DNA from: Ruminococcus sp. 210702-SL.1.03
GTDB lineage: Bacteria > Bacillota > Clostridia > Oscillospirales > Ruminococcaceae
DNA length: 64,000 nucleotides
Direction of reading: 5' to 3'
NCBI RefSeq assembly: GCF_020559915.1
Contig: NZ_JAJCLZ010000007.1
Span: forward strand, 62,001 to 126,000
Part shown: piece by piece, positions 23,706 through 31,609 of the stretch
Layout: each line of letters begins with the position of its first letter
Numbering within the stretch: the stretch's first letter is position 1
Notes under the pieces: generated by a model
The model's database searches: none
What the model saw: the letters and a program-made list of their open reading frames with translations, nothing else
Told to the model about the DNA's origin: nothing
Position numbers and translations under genes: made by a program

Positions 23706-25280
23706 ATGGGTAGTAGTACATTGATACCGGTGATACTTGCCGCGCTCATAGCTTTGATCGTCGGCGGCGCGGCTGCCGCTTTCGTTGCGTTCAAGCAGGG
23801 CGTAAAGTACCGCCAGAAAACTGCCGAAGCAGCGATAGGCTCAGCCGAAAAAGAAGCTGAGAGGATACGCGAAGAAGCTGAGAAAAACGCTGAGTACCTG
23901 AAAAAAGAAGCTCTAGTAGAAGCAAACGACCAGATCCATCAGCAGCGCCAAGAGGCCGAAAAAGAGATCAAGGAACGCAGGAGCGAGGTTTCCCGCCAAG
24001 AGCGCAGACTTAACCAGAAGGAAGAAACGCTCGACAGAAAGATGAATTCACTTGAGCGCAAGGAGGATTCGCTTCAGGCAAAGCTCAAAAACGCCGACGA
24101 GAAGATAGCCGAGGCTGACAGGATAAAGAACAGCCAGCTGGAAGTTCTCGAAAAGATCTCGCAGTTTACCGTAGATCAGGCTAAGGAGTACCTGCTAAAC
24201 AGCTTGGAGGATGAGCTTACTCACGAAAAGGCTCTCAGGATCTCCGCTTACGAGTCACAGATAAAGGACGAGTGCGAGAACCGCGCAAGACAGTACATCT
24301 CGCTCGCGATAAGCCGCTGCGCCGCAGATCAGGTCTCCGAAACAGCCGTATCGGTAGTTACCCTGCCGAACGACGATATGAAGGGCAGGATCATCGGCCG
24401 CGAGGGCAGAAACATCAAGGCGATAGAAACGCTGACGGGCGTAGACCTTATCATAGACGATACGCCGGAGGCTATCACAATATCCTGCTTCGACCAGGTA
24501 CGCCGCGAGGTAGCGCGCATAGCGCTTGAAAAGCTCATCGCCGACGGCCGCATACACCCCACCCGCATAGAGGAAATGGTGGACAAGGCACGCCGCGAGG
24601 TAGAGCACAGGATAAAGCAGGAGGGCGAACGCGCCGTTCTGGAGACCAACGTACACGGCATAAACCACGAGCTTATCAAGCTGATAGGCAGACTGAGATA
24701 CAGAACGAGCTACCGCCAGAACGTTCTCGACCACTCGATAGAGGTGGCACATCTGGCAGGAATGATGGCTTCGGAACTGGGAGTAGACGCAAACCTTGCG
24801 AGAAGAGCAGGCCTGCTGCATGACGTCGGCAAGGCGCTCAGCTACGAGATAGAGGGTTCGCACGTTCAGATAGGCGTAGACGTATGTAAGAAATACAAGG
24901 AATCGCCTGACGTTATCCACGCGATAGAGGCTCACCACGGCGACGTAGAAACGCGCACCGTAGTAGCGGCGCTGGTACAGGCTGCAGACGCTATATCCGC
25001 AGCAAGACCCGGCGCAAGAAGCGAGAATTACGAGAACTACATCAAGCGTCTTGAAAAGCTGGAGGAGATATGCACTTCGTTTGACGGAGTAGAAAAATCC
25101 TACGCTATACAGGCGGGCCGCGAAGTACGCATCATGATACAGCCTGAGAAGATCAACGATGAGAAAATGGTTATCGTAGCGAGAGAGATCGCGAAGAAGA
25201 TTGAAAACGAAATGAATTATCCCGGACAGATAAAGATAAATCTGATCCGCGAGAGCCGCGTCGTTGAATTCGCAAGGTAA
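23706..25280 (+). CDS. rny: Ribonuclease Y
   Basis: 524 residues, the membrane-anchored endoribonuclease that initiates mRNA decay in Firmicutes. An N-terminal transmembrane helix (about 5-30) is followed by a long coiled coil (about 40-180), a KH domain with [15 protein letters not shown] near residue 226, and an HD domain with LLHDVGKAL near 371 and HHGDVE. AGAAGGAGG precedes the ATG. A GCGGACA/TGTCCGC hairpin with T-tract ends it. Confidence 0.95.
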   Translation: MGSSTLIPVILAALIALIVGGAAAAFVAFKQGVKYRQKTAEAAIGSAEKEAERIREEAEKNAEYLKKEALVEANDQIHQQRQEAEKEIKERRSEVSRQERRLNQKEETLDRKMNSLERKEDSLQAKLKNADEKIAEADRIKNSQLEVLEKISQFTVDQAKEYLLNSLEDELTHEKALRISAYESQIKDECENRARQYISLAISRCAADQVSETAVSVVTLPNDDMKGRIIGREGRNIKAIETLTGVDLIIDDTPEAITISCFDQVRREVARIALEKLIADGRIHPTRIEEMVDKARREVEHRIKQEGERAVLETNVHGINHELIKLIGRLRYRTSYRQNVLDHSIEVAHLAGMMASELGVDANLARRAGLLHDVGKALSYEIEGSHVQIGVDVCKKYKESPDVIHAIEAHHGDVETRTVVAALVQAADAISAARPGARSENYENYIKRLEKLEEICTSFDGVEKSYAIQAGREVRIMIQPEKINDEKMVIVAREIAKKIENEMNYPGQIKINLIRESRVVEFAR

Positions 25281-25296
25281 AAAAATCAAAAATGGG

Positions 25297-25328
25297 GCGG
25301 ACATTTTATAAAAGTGTCCGCTCTTTTT
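25297..25328 (+). terminator. rny terminator
   Basis: GCGGACA...TGTCCGC followed by TCTTTTTAT. Confidence 0.75.
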
Positions 25329-25352
25329 ATAGTTATCGGGAGGGACAAAAAC

Positions 25353-26930
25353 ATGGCAAAAAAAGGCGCTACATACAGCGCAAAGTCAGACCGCCACGCC
25401 GAGCATAAGCACCTTTTTGGCTCGGGCGGAAAATCAGACTTTATAATAAACATGACCGCGCAGGGCGCGCAGAAGCTTTGCGGCGTGTACAGCATAATAG
25501 CTATACTTCTCGTCGCGCTTTCTTCGATACCTTACTACATCGCAAAAGCGGTGGAGAGCGGCGACGAATACAATATGCTGAACAGCGCCGACGGGCAGAC
25601 GCTGGCTTTTCTGATAATGACGCTGCTGGTGGCGGCGGGCTTTATCGGCATGCTGGTGTTCATGGTTGCGTGCGTAAAAAAAGAGATAGTTGTGGGAAAA
25701 AACAAGGCGCTCTGGCTTTTTGCGGGCGTGCTGATCTCGGCGCTGATCTCCACCCTTGCGGCGGACGATATAGGCACGGCTTTCTTCGGCTACCTCGATA
25801 GGGCTGAGGGCTTTATCACCATAATCGGCTACATCGGCTTTTTTGCGGTCGGCATGACGCTTACAAATGCTCTCTACCGCCGCCGCGCGGCTAATACCGT
25901 AGTAGTTATCGGTTCGGCGAACGCGCTGATGGGCATTTTGCAGAGCATACCCGCCCTCGCAAAGTGGATACCCGGCTACTACAATTATCTTTTCATCGAC
26001 TACATAAACAACGTTTCAAAGGCGGAGTATTTCAACAGATACGCCGGCTACGACGCTTCATACGCGGCGGACGGCTTTACCTGCTCGCCTTTCGCGCTGG
26101 GCGCACTGCTTACCATAGCTTTCGCGCTGGCTCTCAATAACGCCGCTTACGGAAAATTCATCGGCAGAGTGCTCAATACCGCCGCCTGCGCGCTCATGGC
26201 GGGCGCGGCGATAGCTACGCAGACATTCCCTGCGATGCTGGGCATAGCGGTAGTACTGCTTACGGCATTTATTCTCGCGATAGTCGGCGCGGTAAAGGAA
26301 AAGCAGGCGGATACCGAAAGCGAGGGCGGCGAGAGATTCGGCAAAGCGCCCGTGCTAATGGTGCTGCTCTGCGGCGTGATCTCTGCGGCGATATTCGGCG
26401 GCATATTCGCTACCGATAACTTCCGCATGAGGAACGAGCATATAATGTACACCGATTCCTTCGAGCGCTTGGGCATAGCCTACGGCGCACACTCGGCGCA
26501 CGAGGACGGCATTTACCCGACCCTTTGGTACGATGGCGCGCTCACTTTCGAGAACAGCCCCGTTATCGGCGTAGGCCCTGACAACTGGGCGGCTATGTGG
26601 AACAGCGGCGAGGGCATGGAGATAGACCGCACATACAACGAGTACCTCGATACAGCCGTTACGCGCGGCGTGCTGGGGCTGGCTTTCTACGCGGCTGTTA
26701 TCATCGTAACGCTCATCAAGGCGGCGCGCATCTTCCGCCGCACATTCGGCAAGGCTGACAAGCTGGCGGCGGGACTTTTCACAGCGTTCCTCGCATACGC
26801 AGTGCAGGCTTTCTTTAACATCAGCGCGCTTTGCTCTACGCCGTTTTTCTACCTCGTTATCGGAATCATCTGGAGCTACGACGCTAAGGGCAGACCGCTG
26901 GACGAGATAAAGAAAGGCAGCGAAAAGTGA
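25353..26930 (+). CDS. O-antigen ligase-like polytopic membrane protein
   Basis: 525 residues with about eleven hydrophobic segments. The ENSPVIGVGPDNWAAMW segment with a large extracytoplasmic loop and the downstream NEYLDTAVTRGVLGLAFYAAVI resemble the Wzy_C/O-antigen ligase family, which joins or polymerises lipid-linked glycans outside the membrane. A soluble charged N-terminus precedes the first helix. ATG 25353 follows GGGAGG at good distance; the earlier in-frame ATG at 25314 lies inside the rny terminator. The actual glycan is unknown. The downstream ABC ATPase overlaps it by four bases. Confidence 0.7.
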   Translation: MAKKGATYSAKSDRHAEHKHLFGSGGKSDFIINMTAQGAQKLCGVYSIIAILLVALSSIPYYIAKAVESGDEYNMLNSADGQTLAFLIMTLLVAAGFIGMLVFMVACVKKEIVVGKNKALWLFAGVLISALISTLAADDIGTAFFGYLDRAEGFITIIGYIGFFAVGMTLTNALYRRRAANTVVVIGSANALMGILQSIPALAKWIPGYYNYLFIDYINNVSKAEYFNRYAGYDASYAADGFTCSPFALGALLTIAFALALNNAAYGKFIGRVLNTAACALMAGAAIATQTFPAMLGIAVVLLTAFILAIVGAVKEKQADTESEGGERFGKAPVLMVLLCGVISAAIFGGIFATDNFRMRNEHIMYTDSFERLGIAYGAHSAHEDGIYPTLWYDGALTFENSPVIGVGPDNWAAMWNSGEGMEIDRTYNEYLDTAVTRGVLGLAFYAAVIIVTLIKAARIFRRTFGKADKLAAGLFTAFLAYAVQAFFNISALCSTPFFYLVIGIIWSYDAKGRPLDEIKKGSEK

Positions 26931-27631
26931 GCGATTTTATCAGCTTTGAGAACGTAGAGAAAATTTACCGCTCGGGCGAGGTGGAGATAAAGGCGCTGGG
27001 CGGCGTGAGCTTTGGCATAAAAAAGGGCGAGATATGCGTGATAGTCGGCGCTTCGGGCGCGGGCAAGACCACCCTGCTGAACATACTCGGCGGCATGGAT
27101 ACGCTGACGAGCGGCAGGGCGGTGATAGACGGCGCGGATATTAGCAGCTTTGGCAGAAAACAGCTTGCTTCATACCGCCGCTTCGACGTCGGCTTCGTGT
27201 TCCAGTTTTACAACCTTGTGCCGAACCTCACCGCGCGAGAGAACGTGCAGTTAGCCTCGCAGATATGCCGCGACCACATCGAAAGCGGCGAAGCGCTGAA
27301 AAGCGTTGGGCTTGAGGAGCGTATGGATAATTTTCCCGCTCAGCTTTCGGGCGGCGAGCAGCAGAGGGTGGCGATAGCCCGCGCGCTCGCGAAAAAGCCT
27401 AAGCTGCTGCTGTGCGACGAGCCGACAGGCGCGCTCGACTACGCTACCGGCAAGGCGATACTGAAGCTTTTGCAGGACACCAGCCGCAGCAGCGGCATGA
27501 CGGTGGTGATAGTGACTCACAACTCCGCGCTCTGCGGCATGGCGGACAGAGTAGTTCGCATGAAAAGCGGCGGGGTAGAGAGCGTAACGCTCAACGAAAA
27601 CCCCACGCCCATCGAGCAGATAGAGTGGTAA
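26927..27631 (+). CDS. ABC transporter ATP-binding protein (LolD/MacB-like), without adjacent permease
   Basis: 234 residues. Walker [13 protein letters not shown] near residue 40, Q-loop [17 protein letters not shown], signature [15 protein letters not shown] and Walker [13 protein letters not shown] are intact. This subfamily normally works with an FtsX-fold permease for export or mechanotransmission, but none follows; the upstream partner is the O-antigen-ligase-like protein. The start is GTG 26927 within the preceding stop region, so translation is coupled. The permease may be elsewhere. Confidence 0.85.
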   Translation: MSDFISFENVEKIYRSGEVEIKALGGVSFGIKKGEICVIVGASGAGKTTLLNILGGMDTLTSGRAVIDGADISSFGRKQLASYRRFDVGFVFQFYNLVPNLTARENVQLASQICRDHIESGEALKSVGLEERMDNFPAQLSGGEQQRVAIARALAKKPKLLLCDEPTGALDYATGKAILKLLQDTSRSSGMTVVIVTHNSALCGMADRVVRMKSGGVESVTLNENPTPIEQIEW

Positions 27632-27647
27632 TTGATAAAAAAATCAA

Positions 27648-27681
27648 GGCTTCCGCACGGAAAAATGCGGAAGCCTTTTTG
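27648..27681. terminator. Bidirectional terminator between convergent genes
   Basis: GGCTTCCGCA/TGCGGAAGCC, 10-bp perfect stem, with TTTTT on the plus side and A-rich sequence upstream that serves the minus strand. Confidence 0.85.
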
Positions 27682-27715
27682 TATATGTTAGATTTTTATA
27701 CGCATATCGACTAGC

Positions 27716-29206
27716 TCAAAGCAGTGCGAAAAGCACGAAGAAGCTTACCAGATAGCGGCAGCGCGCCTCCCAAAGCATTAGGAACACCGTAAGCCCCATC
27801 AGCGTGACTTTCAGTATGAAATCACCCTGCAAAACGTCGTCGTTCGACTTTAGGCGCGAGAGGTAGGTGCTCACCATCGAGAGCATAAGCGTGAAATGCA
27901 GCGCCGTGCAGATGACGAGGAAAGCTTTCGAGGTCAGCAGATTCGAGTCGGTCATGTAGTAATTTATCATGTATGTGCCCAGCTTCCAAGTGTACGTCAG
28001 CTTTTGCATACAGTGGTTGAGCATGCCCGAAGCGCCCTGCTCGTGGAGCTTTTCGTTCAGCCGCTCGAGGTCGGCGCGCTTTTTCTCGTCCTTGCCCTCA
28101 AAACTGCGGGTGTACATGAAATCATCGTAGCTGTAACCGCCCTTGCCGTCGGCGCTCATCATTACCCAGTGAATGGTGGGGAAGCTGTACTTGTAAAGCT
28201 CGTCTTTGGAAATTTTCAGCACCGAGCAGGCGAGCGAGCCGATAAGCGTGCTGAGTACTGCAAATACGGCGAGTATCGCGGCGAACGGCGCGAGCTTAGC
28301 CTTGATAGCGGAGAGCAGACCCTTAGCGCCCTTTTGCTGAAACAGCAGGTCGAGCAGTATCGCGGGCAGTAGTATCACCGCGCTGCCTTTTATCTTGTAC
28401 GCTATGCCCAGAACCGCGCCGCATGAGATCAGCAGGGCTATGCTTTTGCCGGAGAGCAGCTTTTCGCCCGCCGCCCGCCGACTGCGCCATTTCAGATAGA
28501 GGTACAGCGCGCCCGTCAGCCAAGGCATACCCAGCGCGTCGGTGTAGAAGTACATGACGTATGTCACCAGCGGGGTGAAAAGCAGACCGCGCACCGCGCA
28601 GAGCAGCGCCTTTGAGGGCTTGTAGATCACCCGCGCGCACATATACATCAGTATGTACGAAGCGTTCAGCCCGATCAGATTGAAAGCCGTAGGCAGGACA
28701 TTGGTAATGTGCCCCGTCAGCGCGTACTGTATCTTGTAAAGCGCGAGCACTATCAGAAACAGCAGGTGGTTGTTAGGGTAAACGGCGTAGTACTCCTGAT
28801 GGCGCGAGGGCAAGCCTTCGTAGATGGTGTCCGCGCCCGTGAGAATGTAGTTTTTCGCCGAGGTGCATATGTAGCTGAGGTCGTTTATCGGCGTGAAGTG
28901 CGAGCAGGCGGCGAAAACTATCTGCACCGCAAGCAGCGCCAGCGCCATGACAGCGAATATTCGGTCGCACTTTTTAGCGTCATCGCCAAGCCGCGCTTCA
29001 AAAACATTGCCGAGCTTTCGCAGCGCCAAACAGCCCGCGCAGGCGGCCAAGGCTATCAGCAGGATAACTCCGTACACAGCCGCCTGCGAGCCTATGTAAT
29101 GTTCTACCAGCAGCCAGTCCGCGAGAAAATACACCGAGAGCGCCATCGCGAGCGCAAAAAAAATGCCAAATCCGTAGTTGACAAATTTGCTGAAGATCTT
29201 GTTCAT
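27716..29206 (-). CDS. Polytopic membrane protein, probable GT-C-fold glycosyltransferase
   Basis: 496 residues with about eleven transmembrane segments. A large first extracytoplasmic loop contains TPINDLSYICTSAKNYILTG and YEGLPSRHQEYYAVYPNNH; an acidic residue in this loop is typical of GT-C enzymes that use lipid-phosphate sugars. GTAAGGAAAAG precedes the ATG. I do not recognise a specific family. It may act on the same cell-surface glycans as the O-antigen-ligase-like protein, which it faces convergently. Confidence in the coding call is high, in function low. Confidence 0.6.
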   Translation of the reverse strand: MNKIFSKFVNYGFGIFFALAMALSVYFLADWLLVEHYIGSQAAVYGVILLIALAACAGCLALRKLGNVFEARLGDDAKKCDRIFAVMALALLAVQIVFAACSHFTPINDLSYICTSAKNYILTGADTIYEGLPSRHQEYYAVYPNNHLLFLIVLALYKIQYALTGHITNVLPTAFNLIGLNASYILMYMCARVIYKPSKALLCAVRGLLFTPLVTYVMYFYTDALGMPWLTGALYLYLKWRSRRAAGEKLLSGKSIALLISCGAVLGIAYKIKGSAVILLPAILLDLLFQQKGAKGLLSAIKAKLAPFAAILAVFAVLSTLIGSLACSVLKISKDELYKYSFPTIHWVMMSADGKGGYSYDDFMYTRSFEGKDEKKRADLERLNEKLHEQGASGMLNHCMQKLTYTWKLGTYMINYYMTDSNLLTSKAFLVICTALHFTLMLSMVSTYLSRLKSNDDVLQGDFILKVTLMGLTVFLMLWEARCRYLVSFFVLFALL

Positions 29207-29344
29207 TTTGTCTTTTCCTTACTTTCCATACAATTTATACATCATGCGTCGTTTATTCTACAGATTATAATAAACGCTAATTGTTAATTACGATATGTGA
29301 TTTTTCTTAATTCTATCTTAAATATGTGCATGCCGCTTAAAAAT

Positions 29345-29572
29345 AGGCATAAAAAAACCGCCGTGCCGTCGTGCGGGGAAATAAAACCCGCGTAATAACA
29401 GCAGGGCGGGTAAAACGTCCCGTTAGCTCTGTGCTCCCATCATCCGCCTGTTTTGCACGGCTTTCGCGGTGTCAGGCGGGAGGTCTGCGATCGGCTTTCC
29501 GGAGAACGGATCCCTATTTCATAAGTGTTGGATTAAATTGAACCCACACAAACGAACACAGCAGTAATTTTA
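29345..29572 (-). ncRNA. Candidate structured RNA, possibly 6S-like
   Basis: On the minus strand this non-coding stretch has a TATACT -10 element at 29579-29584 (weak -35) and ends in a GC-rich CCGC...GCGG hairpin with seven T (29345-29352). In between, CTCCCGCCTG pairs with CAGGCGG-ATGAT-GGGAG, enclosing a small GC(GAAA)GC hairpin, and GGATCCG/CGGA-type pairing lies 5' of that. Length (~228 nt), extended hairpin and terminator are compatible with 6S RNA, but I could not confirm the consensus. It is downstream of the DUF1292 gene on the same strand. Confidence 0.4.
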
Positions 29573-29604
29573 TTTGTTAGTATAGTACCCAAAAGACGGG
29601 CTGA

Positions 29605-29928
29605 TTATTCATCGTCGTTGAAATCGTACATTTCTTCCAGACGCTCGATAAATACTTTTCCAACTCTTTCGTACTCTTCGTCATCGTCGATGGAGACCAT
29701 CATTTCCTCATCGCCCTCGTAAACGCTTTTGAGGATAACTACCTCGCCGTCGCTGCTAAGCATATCCTCGGCGTCCTCAGCGTAGGGCGTGAGTGCGAAA
29801 TATTTCTCGCCCTCAAACTCCATAACATCGAGAAGCTCAAAAGCCTGCTCGTTGCCGTCTTCATCTTCAAGAGTATAAATATCGGGTGTGTAATCGTCTA
29901 AACCGTTAAGATCTTTTTCGTCAGCCAT
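29605..29928 (-). CDS. DUF1292 family acidic protein
   Basis: 107 residues, very acidic. YTLEDEDGNEQAFELLDVMEFEGEKYFALTPYAED is the DUF1292 core, a family (YrzB-like) of unknown function often near ruvX-type genes in Firmicutes; here it stands alone. ATG 29928 follows a perfect AGGAGGC site; the longer frame from 29970 starts before it. Its promoter (30014-30042) is divergent from that of the micro-ORF transcript. Confidence 0.8.
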   Translation of the reverse strand: MADEKDLNGLDDYTPDIYTLEDEDGNEQAFELLDVMEFEGEKYFALTPYAEDAEDMLSSDGEVVILKSVYEGDEEMMVSIDDDEEYERVGKVFIERLEEMYDFNDDE

Positions 29929-30013
29929 AAATAAAAGCCTCCTTAAATAATATATACGCCGCGCAGGCATTTTACTAAAACCTCACGCGCACTGTCGCGC
30001 ACCGTACAAATCA

Positions 30014-30042
30014 ATTATATCACATACCGCCTGCGATGTCAA
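30014..30042 (-). promoter_or_regulatory. DUF1292 gene promoter
   Basis: On the minus strand TTGACA (30037-30042), 17-base spacer, TATAAT (30014-30019). Confidence 0.85.
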
Positions 30043-30100
30043 GCACATTTTCTAAAGGATATATTAAATAAAAAAATCCGAAGTTTTTTGAAAAAAACTA

Positions 30101-30129
30101 TTGACAACGTACAAAAAGTGTGATATACT
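30101..30129 (+). promoter_or_regulatory. Consensus promoter of the micro-ORF transcription unit
   Basis: TTGACA (30101-30106), 17-base spacer, TATACT (30124-30129); start expected near 30136. It is divergent from the DUF1292 promoter about 60 bases away. Confidence 0.85.
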
Positions 30130-30359
30130 ATAGTCAGAGAAAAGGAAAAGACCACATAAGATCAGACAAGAGCAGATGCTAAAGAACGGGAAGTATCTTA
30201 AAGCGGCAGAGGGTCGGGTCGGTAAACGGTCACAGAACTTTTACTCGAGTGAGCCGAAGGTTTTCGGAGGTATACAGATCTCGCAAGACGGTGCAAAGTT
30301 TGAGCAATGCGGGGGCGGTACCGAAAATACTTTAATACGGCGTGAAAGGAGCGAGTCCG

Positions 30360-30410
30360 ATGGACGCATCAGAGATCAAGCAGAGTTCGCCAAGACTCGT
30401 TGAGGTCTGA
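30360..30410 (+). CDS. Micro-ORF, 16 residues
   Basis: MDASEIKQSSPRLVEV. AAAGGAG lies eight bases before the ATG with the conserved CGAGTCCG spacer. Unlike later members it is not basic. No family is known. Confidence 0.4.
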   Translation: MDASEIKQSSPRLVEV

Positions 30411-30602
30411 TAAAGAGAAGGCAAGACGCAGACGATAAGAGCTGACAGACCTTTATTTAGCAAGACATATCGAAGACTTATACGAGCTTTTGGCTGAGGA
30501 CTAATTTACAACTACAACATTGCAGCTAAATGGCTCTGCTTATAAAAATTACAACTGAATATGCGGCGAGTACCGCAAATCTTTAAAAAGGGGTTCTCTA
30601 AA

Positions 30603-30638
30603 ATGATTTTATTCAGAGCAGCATCTAATAAAATTTGA
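30603..30638 (+). CDS. Micro-ORF, 11 residues
   Basis: MILFRAASNKI, after AAAAAGGGG at nine bases. Its TGA is followed at once by AAAAGGAG, which serves the two-codon frame ATG TAC TAA at 30654. Confidence 0.4.
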   Translation: MILFRAASNKI

Positions 30639-30727
30639 AAAGGAGTGCTACCCATGTACTAAGGATCTAAGACTTATGACAGGCTGCCGAGGGCGGCTGA
30701 GATAAATTCGTAAAGGACGTGAGCCCA

Positions 30728-30763
30728 ATGAAAGCACGGACGAGGTTTACGAATACTAAATAG
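30728..30763 (+). CDS. Micro-ORF, 11 residues, basic
   Basis: MKARTRFTNTK, after AAAGGACGTGAGCCCA. Its TAG is followed by TCAGGAG, the site for the three-codon frame at 30779. Composition (Lys, Arg, Thr, Asn) resembles the members at 30836, 31104 and 31378. Confidence 0.45.
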   Translation: MKARTRFTNTK

Positions 30764-30835
30764 TCAGGAGTGTTACCCATGTACTGCTAAGGAAACTTAC
30801 CGATACAAATTATTCGCGAAGGAAGTGCTTGAGTC

Positions 30836-30877
30836 ATGAAAATGCCAAGATCGATAAGGACAGCGAATAAATTTTAG
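30836..30877 (+). CDS. Micro-ORF, 13 residues, basic
   Basis: MKMPRSIRTANKF, after GAAGGAAGTG with a GAGTC spacer. The MK..R...(R)..N pattern is shared with the paralogous pair further on. The stop TAG is followed by TCAGGAG, the site of the next ORF. Confidence 0.45.
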   Translation: MKMPRSIRTANKF

Positions 30878-30892
30878 TCAGGAGTGATCCCG

Positions 30893-30928
30893 ATGCACAA
30901 GCGTCAGAAAGGCGGTTTTTCCACCTAA
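30893..30928 (+). CDS. Micro-ORF, 11 residues, basic
   Basis: MHKRQKGGFST, after AGGAGTGATCCCG. It is coupled to the preceding micro-ORF, whose stop lies 15 bases upstream. Confidence 0.4.
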   Translation: MHKRQKGGFST

Positions 30929-31103
30929 CAGTTAAAGACTTTTATCCGCGGCGCAAAGCTTGTACAGCGACCGGCGGGGGCTGAAAATGTCACAGTCCGC
31001 GGGCGGCGGTGAGCGAAGCGAAACAGCGTGAATACTTACAGTATAGGATCTTACGAGCCTACGTCCGATGATCGGGCGGGCATAATATAAGGAGTGGTGC
31101 GAA

Positions 31104-31148
31104 ATGAAAATTCTCCGCACATTTTACCGAAAGAATATTTGCCAGTAA
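31104..31148 (+). CDS. Micro-ORF, 14 residues, basic (paralogue A)
   Basis: MKILRTFYRKNICQ, after AAGGAGTGGTGCGAA. It pairs with the ORF at 31378: same length, same RBS and spacer, same downstream AAGG-GTGAGTCCGAAGG and TTGACATTACGAT. Codons differ synonymously at Ile3 (ATT/ATC), Thr6 (ACA/ACG), Arg9 (CGA/AGG) and Lys10 (AAG/AAA), and conservatively at Leu/Ile, Tyr/Phe and Phe/Val. This substitution pattern is what a translated, selected peptide would show. Confidence 0.65.
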   Translation: MKILRTFYRKNICQ

Positions 31149-31377
31149 GGGGTGAGTCCGAAGGAAAATCCAGTTTGACATTACGATTTTAAAGTTGACC
31201 GAAGCCCATAGTCCATAAGGCTTACGCGTGCAGGGCGCGCCGATAATGTCACGGCAGTGCCGATCACGCGGCGGGGACGGGGCGCTAAAGGGTCTTGCGA
31301 GAGATGTTTTCTCCGAATATACATACATACTGCGAACCTGCTGAGGCGGGGGACTTTAAGAACAGGAGTGGTGCGGA

Positions 31378-31422
31378 ATGAAAATCATACGCACGGTATT
31401 CAGGAAAAATATTCTAAGTTAA
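31378..31422 (+). CDS. Micro-ORF, 14 residues, basic (paralogue B)
   Basis: MKIIRTVFRKNILS, after AGGAGTGGTGCGGA. Its TAA overlaps TAAGGAGTG, the next start cassette. It lies within a second copy of a ~100-base block (31363-31462) matching 31089-31188. The peptide is amphipathic and cationic, with hydrophobic positions conserved relative to paralogue A. Confidence 0.65.
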   Translation: MKIIRTVFRKNILS

Positions 31423-31567
31423 GGAGTGAGTCCGAAGGTTACTTTAGCTTGACATTACGATCATAATTCCAATGAAGGGAACGAGTCCAATGAGAACTTA
31501 AACTTTTCAATATCAAATGAAAGGTGTAGAGTCCGATGGCTTAACTTATAAAAGCTGAAAATAATTT

Positions 31568-31600
31568 AGTCCGCAGGCTGCGTGGTCTGCGGACTTTTTT
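31568..31600 (+). terminator. Terminator of the micro-ORF transcription unit
   Basis: AGTCCGCAG/CTGCGGACT perfect 9-bp stem followed by six T. Confidence 0.9.
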
Positions 31601-31609
31601 GCGTTATGT

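Larger units (their letters stand above)
30136..31600 (+). other. 1.47-kb transcription unit made of micro-ORFs and structured RNA
   Basis: No ordinary gene fits in this promoter-to-terminator unit. Instead a translation-start cassette, AGGAG(T)G followed by a spacer often reading AGTCCG or CTACCC and then ATG, recurs about ten times. It opens frames of 16, 11, 2, 11, 3, 13, 11, 14, 14, 3 and 2 codons; the five with 2 or 3 codons start at 30654, 30779, 31490 and 31536. Stops often touch the next site, as in TAAGGAG (31420-31426), TAAGG and TAGTCAGGAG, suggesting coupled translation. Three further cassettes have GAAGG instead of GATGG (30251, 31154, 31430). The first ~200 nt and 30930-31080 carry no such frames and may be structured. 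Longer frames across the unit are not convincing. It could alternatively be a large non-coding RNA with fortuitous frames. Confidence 0.6.

Noticed and set aside
30176..30403. 75-codon frame in the micro-ORF region
   Set aside because: No ribosome binding site, low-complexity basic translation, and it crosses the start cassette at 30345-30362 that fits the repeated pattern better.
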